This document shows positions 57,870 to 64,000 of a stretch of 64,000 nt of DNA, piece after piece. Where the stretch lies: assembly GCF_009870125.1 (NCBI RefSeq), contig NC_046679.1, positions 18,600,001 through 18,664,000 of the forward strand, written 5' to 3'. Source of the DNA: Drosophila pseudoobscura (Eukaryota; Arthropoda; Insecta; Diptera; Drosophilidae). Position 1 is the first letter of the stretch; each line of letters starts with the position of its first letter. The translations under genes were made by a program, and so were the position numbers. Under the pieces are notes generated by a model. The model did no database searches. It worked only from the letters and a program-made list of their open reading frames with translations, and was not told the DNA's origin.

Positions 57870-60800
57870 ATGAATTTAAAGCATATTTTATTATTTTGGA
57901 TGTTGGCCTTGTTAAGTTATGCCAACCTAATTTGTTCGGAAAAGTATGAGGCTTTCAATGAATCTGCAACTACAAGTATAATTCATAAAAGAACCAGTAA
58001 ATTTTTATTTGATACTATTTTTCGAATAAGTTCTGGGGTGTCAAACGCTTTTGGACTTGACACAGAAGATGATGTTGAGTATACTGAAAATTCAAGCCTA
58101 AAAAATTGCGACTGTGGTAAGTAGTCTTCAGTGACTGTATGATAAATATCAAAATGCGAACAAAACAAATACTAATATATTTGTTGAAAGTTAAACCATT
58201 TTTAAGAATGTGACTAAATAATATTGAATTTGTGAAAATTTACATTACTTGGCTTATTTCCAATTCGTGTTTGTTTTTTTACATATATATGCACATACAT
58301 TTGTACTCGTACCTCTATATAGGAACCATTTGTTTTTTATTTATTTATATTATTGTTTAGTTTTCTTTTGTCACACGCTAGTGCTTGAACCGTCAATCAT
58401 ATAATGGCACGCCTTTATATAGCAAAAATCAAAAATCTTATTGCTTTCTTCTACTTATACATACTTTGACAAATACTGCAACACTTTATCTTTATCCTAG
58501 TAAGGGGTTCGGAAATGCTTTCTTCGGGATGCTAAGTAAATCTACTCGAATCTTGTATGTTTAATGTTTAATGTTTAGAGTTCAACTATGTACAGTTAAA
58601 CTGTGTAAAAATAGGAATGTACAAATTATAAAATTATCAGCTAATGGAAAGTTGTGTACACAATACAAGGCAGAAGAAAGTTAACTTAAATTATTCATTA
58701 AAGAAGATTTTACTTTGGAAGCACCAGTAGCAAAGGAAAAAAGATGGACAAATTTATTGTAATTGCAGCAAAGGCTACGGAAAGTCCAAAACGATCTGCA
58801 AGGGTAGTTTTAGAAATTCATTTAAACGTTAATAAGTTTCAAATATTTTGTTTTTATAAGTTTCCTGAGATACAAATTTCCACATAATTGTTTACTAATG
58901 AAAATATTACTGTTATAGATTGTGGCTTTTCAAATGAAGAAATAAGAATTGTTGGCGGAAAACCAACAGGCGTAAACCAATATCCGTGGATGGCACGAAT
59001 TATTTACGATGGAAAATTTCATTGCGGTGGATCGTTATTAACTAAGGATTATGTTCTATCTGCAGCTCATTGCGTCAAAAAATTGCGCAGATCAAAAATA
59101 AGAATAATTTTCGGAGATCATGATCAGGAAATTACTTCTGAGTCTCAGGCCATTCAACGTGCTGTAACAGCTGTAATAAAACATAAGAGCTTTGATCCTG
59201 ACACATACAATAATGATATTGCACTGCTAAGATTAAGGAAACCAATTGCATTTTCAAAAATTATAAAGCCAGTTTGTCTTCCCCGATACAATTACGATCC
59301 TGCAGGTATTTATTACTTAATTTATAAATTTCAATTATGATCTTAAACATTCGATAATATTTAGCCGTAGAACATAATCAGAGCATTGAAGGAATCCTCA
59401 GAATTGATACTCATAAAGATTGTATATTGGCAAGTTATGATGACAGGAAGAGGAGGGGGGGTAATTTTCGAGTTCATTAGAGTACAAAGTGGTGGATAAC
59501 AGCTCACCGAATACAAAACTCAGCCTTTATTTGGACTTTGACACCAACAGGCAAATACGCAATAAGGCAGTGTGAAGCAAAACGAAGTTAATCTGGCGTC
59601 GGTGAGGTTGTGGTAAACGTCGATTGCTTCCGACATCTCCTTATGAACCTAACCATCCAAGCAATGAGACGAAGACTGTGAGTGTGCGGGCTGATATTAT
59701 CGACGATGTTGAGTATATTATCTGTCTCCTCTACGGCAGCGAACAAACTTTTCCGTTTCTCCGAGTTAACCACGTCATTGTCAACATCAAGTTTTTTACC
59801 AGAGGCGGGCCAGTTTAGCGAATCCTCGACTAGAAGCGTAGGACCCGAAGACCATGGAGACTTGATCAACTCGCTAACGTTACAGCCTCGTGACAGAATA
59901 TCAGCAGTGTTTTGATGTGTTGGCACATAGCGCCACTTTCCATCAGAAGTTATATCCTGGATATCGGACGCTATATTTCCAAGAAAGGTCGATAAGGTGA
60001 CTGAGTGTTGTTGCAGCCAATGCAATACGAGCTGGGAGTCGCTCCAAAAATAAGATGTAATAATGTGTTTACTGAATATTGCCGTGATTTTGTTATACAA
60101 CTGAGAAAGTAGATGTACACCGCATAGTTCAAGCTTCGGCAGAGGCTGTTTTTTCACTGGTCCTACTCTTGACTTAGAATTGAATAATTTCACTGTGACC
60201 TGTCCAAGCGAATTCTCCGTGCGCACATAAATACAATCCATGTATTTGAATACTCCTAGTGTCGGGCTGCAATCAAAAACAATGCGCCAAATATGTTTGG
60301 CGGGTTGGCCAATGTACGCTTGAGTTCTGATTAATGTTCTTTATTAATTATCACTAAGTCTAACACAGCTTTGTTTAGCGTCGAAGTCAGAGATCAAGAT
60401 GCCAGACCGCTAAGAATAGTCGCCGGTGTTGCTACACCAGCGAACGACTCTAAAATGAGTTTAGCGTGTAAAAATATTAAAAAAAAATTTTATACTGGTA
60501 AATATGCAATGAAACAAAGGTAAACTTTGACACAATATTGTAAAGCTCTAAAGCTCTAGGTCAAGTATTTCTGTATTGTCACTGCTTACATTACTATCTC
60601 ATACCTCTCTCTTATTAATTTTCGATTTATTGTTCACTTTTAGGTCGAATTGGTACTGTTGTTGGTTGGGGACGAACTTCTGAAGGAGGAGAGCTGCCTT
60701 CCATTGTTAATCAAGTAAAAGTTCCGATTATGTCTGTTACAGAATGCCGAAATCAGAAATATAAAAGTACCCGAATTACCTCAACAATGTTGTGCGCCGG

Positions 60801-60999
60801 ACGACCAAGCATGGACTCCTGTCAAGGCGATAGTGGAGGACCACTGCTGTTGTCTAATGGAGTTAAGTTTTTTATTGTCGGAATAGTTTCCTGGGGTGTC
60901 GGATGTGGTCGCGAGGGATATCCGGGTGTTTATACACGAGTAAGCAAATTTATTCCGTGGATAAAATCTAACTTAGAAAATACGTGCTTGTGTTCTTAG
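57870..60999 (+). CDS. CG11836: Secreted trypsin-like serine protease, CG11836-like, three exons
   Basis: Exons 57870-58116, 58919-59305 and 60644-60999, phases 1 and 1, total 990 nt (329 residues). An N-terminal signal peptide (KHILLFWMLALLSYANLIC) is followed by a propeptide with no clear CLIP domain, a CDCDCGFSN segment, and the activation site R|IVGG. The catalytic triad is visible: His in LSAAHC, Asp in NNDIALLRL, Ser in CQGDSGGP. Asp six residues before that Ser (MDSCQGDSG) predicts trypsin specificity for Lys/Arg. The C-terminus ends in a CLCS cysteine pair. The start is the first ATG (an in-frame GTG lies just upstream). The match to Drosophila CG11836 is from memory. The second intron contains a BEL/Pao insertion. 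Confidence 0.93.
59440..60560 (-). pseudogene. BEL/Pao RNase H fragment inside the protease intron
   Basis: A 217-codon minus-strand frame (60241-59588) gives the RNase H region of BEL/Pao pol: LPKLELCGVHLLSQL, YFWSDSQLVLHWLQ, TSDGKWRYVPTHQNTADILSRG, GPTLLVEDSLNWP. It is uninterrupted in the core, so the copy is not very old. Flanks 60260-60560 may be LTR or other element DNA (shares aactttgacacaatattgt with 20850). It does not touch the exons. Confidence 0.8.
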
Positions 61000-61059
61000 T
61001 TTTTAGTTTTGTTATAAAAGTGTTTATATACAAATAAAAATATTTTTTAATTATTGATG

Positions 61060-62650
61060 ACGTTAGTAATAATTAATAGGTTCCTGGCTGGTCCGGACCG
61101 CTCATTCGAAGATTCATGCCACGACACGATCTACTCATTTATTCAACATATTTGGCCGTTATTTCTCGCATATTCCGCCAGGGACGAGGAAGGTTTTTTT
61201 TATTTTACTTATTTATTTATTATTTGGCTTTCCTAGTGGTAAACGCAAGTGGCTCATAATTAGATCACTAGTCACTATATGTCACATTGGTTTTAGTTGT
61301 ATCAAACTAAGCTAATATGATTATATACTCCTTTTTAATTTAAGGTTGCATATGTATGTCACAATTGTTATTGCTAAGTAAATTTAGGTAATAGCGAGGA
61401 TGGGTGTGCGAACGTTCTACGCTTACTGCTTACGAAGCTGTAAAACTATTTAGGGTCCTGTGCAAAACGAGATAGGTAGTTGAGCGTTAAGAACTGAAAA
61501 GTTTGACCGAGCTATTATAAAGCCAAAGAGAGAAGTAGGAGAGCCGGCACGCCATAGATCACCGCCGACATCATAGAAAGCCTCCCAGGCAATATTCTTA
61601 GCACTAAGCCTGGGGCCATGTCGTAAACCCTCGTCTCCCAAACTAGCCGTCGGTCCAACACAAGGATCGCCACCGAGACCCACACGAGCACACCACCCAT
61701 GGTCGGGGCGTCGACACGGTAGACGCCAATCGTCAATCGACGTCAATCCACAAGAAATTTGTTGTAATATATGGAACTTTGAGGGAGATGTCGGGTTTGG
61801 CCTATCTTAGAGAGGGTGGATCGTGGCTTGGTCGAGCGTTGCTAGTGGTGTGCGTCGAATGGTATCACAACGGCCCTAAGAGTGACAGGCTCCTAACCTA
61901 AACTACTCGAAAAGCTGACCAACATCAGCTCCTACATTCGTTGCTCACATAATGTCGCCTGGTTATTTCGCTTCCACCACTCAATGCTGCGCCATGCATT
62001 CAACTGCATAATCTGAAATCTCAAACAGCAAGCTTACTCTGACGACTTTCAGCTGCTAAACAAAGCACTAACAGAAAACAGAATTCGCTCCAGGATTTCA
62101 GCTCAACCGAATGGGTGGCTGATTCGAGAACACTCACATCCCAGAAATCGATAATTGAATTTTGTCTGGATTTACGGTCTCCATCTGCACCTTAGTAATT
62201 GTTACGCTGATCCTAAAGCTCTTATTTGTCTGGAATACTGGATTGTGAACACCAGGGACTTAGTAGATCGTGTTATCCGACCTTCAGCAGAGTATGAGAT
62301 GCCAGATCCGGTGGAATGCGCCTGCCTGAACAGCCGTTCGACTTCGGTGGAATACCTGCTTCATTAAATCCGTTTTGGGCGAGGGATTCCAAGCTATGCG
62401 AAAGCTGAATCACAGATTTTAACGGACCGAATAAAGCGAATCCCAAATCCCACGGAATCGATTCTATTTAGTCGGTTTTGCAGCGAATTGAGTGGTCGCA
62501 AGATGATGAATCTGCAATGACCTGATACATCAATAGTACCAGCAGGGCTCGAGGCAAGGCTGGTTATTGTTGCATTACTCGTATTTTGTTGTTGAAGTAA
62601 TCGTTTTCATCGATGTTTTGGTATTGTCGACGCTTGGAAGCTGTGTTTAA
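61060..62650. other. Intergenic DNA, probably transposon-derived, unassigned
   Basis: The base composition changes at about 61540-61740 and again at about 61780-62580 to a GC level typical of decayed mobile elements. No domain or terminal repeat was recognised. A protease polyadenylation signal (aaataaaaat) is near 61030. Confidence 0.4.
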
Positions 62651-63197
62651 CAAAGTACATTAGAAAGGTTTATCGATTTTGTGTTAGTTATACAATATAG
62701 TTGAAAAGAAAAGAGTAGTGTGCTTCTGTACATGTGTCTTACAAAGTATGTTAATAATGAACAAAATGTGTCTATTATACATATATCTTATATGTTGATA
62801 TTTATTGTTTCGTTTCTACGGTTTGTATTTTCCGGATTGAGAAAATAAAAAACAGTATTTTTTACTCAACAGAGATACTTTATTTTCTGAGAATCTATGT
62901 GTTGTTCTCAACGATTTTGAGCCAACATGACAATCCAATAGTCCACCTACTGGATTTGCCAATTCGTTAAAATATTTATGATAACTTTGTATATAATGGG
63001 TATAGTTAAGTTTCTGTAGAAACATAAACATTATAGATTATTCAGTAAATATAAACATCAAATTATTTTTTTAACATTAGATTATAGCTATTCATGTCGC
63101 TTTATTCGAGCAACAATCAACAGAGTTTTAAGTTAATAAAATTAAGGTTTTATTTAAACACATAAATTTAAATACTTTGTTATTTTTTAAATTTGGA
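62651..63197 (-). other. Probable veli 3'UTR and spacer
   Basis: AT-rich DNA downstream of the veli stop codon; several tttatt motifs (aataaa on the minus strand) could serve polyadenylation. Extent not resolved. Confidence 0.4.
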
Positions 63198-63347
63198 CTA
63201 TTGACGACGGCGGGTATTACGCTGCTTATCGAAACGCATTTCCATCTCTTCGAGAACCTTTGGTGTGTAACGAACTATAAGTTTTACAGAACCGATTGCT
63301 TGTTTTAACAATTCAACTGCCTTTTCATGGTTTTCCCCTTCAACCGA
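63198..63347 (-). CDS. veli: veli (lin-7) terminal coding exon, partial gene
   Basis: A 150-nt exon after a consensus acceptor (ttaatttcag on the minus strand) encodes the invariant Lin-7 C-terminus: [17 protein letters not shown], then [19 protein letters not shown] and a KQRNTRRRQ end before the stop. Lin-7 proteins have an L27 domain and a PDZ domain; this exon is the end of the PDZ domain and the tail. They scaffold receptors and channels at junctions and synapses with CASK. Upstream exons lie beyond the window's right edge. The adjacent intron holds a LINE ORF1 fragment. Confidence 0.93.
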   Translation of the reverse strand, partial: SVEGENHEKAVELLKQAIGSVKLIVRYTPKVLEEMEMRFDKQRNTRRRQ

Positions 63348-63399
63348 CTGAAATTAAAATTGAATTTTTTAGAAAGCCATTATGAAATATGACAAAACA

Positions 63400-63990
63400 C
63401 AGTTTTACTAAAGTTAGCGTAGATAATCAAAGGAATGTGATAAATGCGGACACCACGGACGCTGCAGACGTACTTGGCTGCACGTTCTCCGAAGCGATGA
63501 ATTCGGCTACCGAATCCGCATCGCCAGCAGCTGTCGTTGCCCTTGGAGTGGCAAACGAGATCAACTGCTGCACACTTGGAGTGGTCGGAGTCAGTTTTTC
63601 GGCGGCGCACGGCTGAGTGACGGTTGGCACTTGCAGATCTCGCGGAGTAAACTTTTTACGCCTCGGAGACTCATTCAGCAGTTGCAGACTGCCAAATTGA
63701 GACTCCATGGCTAGGAGCCGATCGTATTGCTTTTTAAGGCCAACGGTCAGCTCCTTAAAGCCCTTCGAAGTCTGCCCCATAAAAGCCACCATATCATTCT
63801 CCACCGCACGACATGCCTCGCAACTGTAATGCAACCCATTATCTTTGACAATAGCATCACTCACGAGGCCAGAAAATCCAGCCCATTTTGCGTGCACTAT
63901 GCTGTCGCAGAGCCAGCAGGGGACATTCGGCTGATCGTGGGTGATCTGCTTCTTTATAGAAGCAAAGAAGTAAAGAATTTATTTCAAAAA
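63400..63990 (-). pseudogene. LINE ORF1-like fragment in a veli intron
   Basis: A minus-strand frame (63897-63427, extending in frame upstream through QPNVPCWLCDSIVHAKW) has a Cys/His pattern like the PHD-type finger of some LINE ORF1 proteins (CWLC..H..CEAC), a coiled region (LKKQYDRLLAMESQFGSLQLL) and a Ser/Thr/Ala-rich end. The frame is open for over 150 codons. A LINE origin is most likely; an unannotated veli exon is unlikely because Lin-7 has no such region. Confidence 0.5.
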
Positions 63991-64000
63991 TTAAGTTTCA

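Noticed and set aside
61450..61746. 98-codon minus-strand frame between the protease and veli
   Set aside because: No motif, and the opposite frame is also open for part of its length; treated as decayed repeat DNA.

Overview
The window is eukaryotic, insect and almost certainly Drosophila. Host genes are split by introns with GT..AG borders, the repeats include many DINE-1/INE-1-type copies, BEL/Pao LTR elements and LOA- and R1-type LINEs, and TACATATG-type microsatellites are frequent. All coordinates and exon joins come from reading the sequence by eye; no alignment was run.

Host genes, left to right: (1) Stt3B, minus strand, 750-4490, the catalytic subunit of oligosaccharyltransferase, five exons, complete. 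(2) A Munc13-4/BAIAP3-type priming factor (probably unc-13-4B), plus strand, 9614-30201, at least 15 exons, with a 48-nt exon (21863-21910) marooned among transposons and at least one alternative first exon. (3) One or two uncharacterised plus-strand genes at about 48.4-51.15 kb. (4) A secreted trypsin-like serine protease (CG11836-like), plus strand, 57870-60999, three exons, complete. (5) The last coding exon of veli (lin-7), minus strand, 63198-63347; the rest of the gene lies beyond the window.

Between and inside these genes the DNA is transposon-rich. Two oppositely oriented BEL/Pao remnants are interlocked at 5.15-8.4 kb. Another BEL/Pao copy at 17.55-20.69 kb carries a 5'-truncated LOA-type LINE with a clear target-site duplication. 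DINE-1 copies sit in most large introns and flank the 48-nt exon. The region from 45 to 57 kb is a pile of broken LINEs and BEL/Pao pieces.

The most unusual object is at about 30.9-45.1 kb: a 319-bp unit repeated about 25 times in one orientation (31.59-39.6 kb), then a near-perfect palindrome of about 3 kb centred near 41122, then about five copies of the same unit in the opposite orientation (42.64-44.28 kb), with matching inverted modules at the outer ends. It looks like a giant fold-back element whose arms contain tandem arrays of unequal length. It appears to have split a LOA-type LINE whose two halves now lie at 30.3-30.87 kb and 45.17-47.0 kb. Its modules keep a 56-58 nt intron-like segment and a polyadenylation-like signal. 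I do not recognise the family.

The host genes do not form a pathway: Stt3B acts in the ER, the Munc13-like protein in vesicle exocytosis, the protease is extracellular, and veli is a polarity/synaptic scaffold. Stt3B and the Munc13-like gene are divergently arranged and may share a promoter region.
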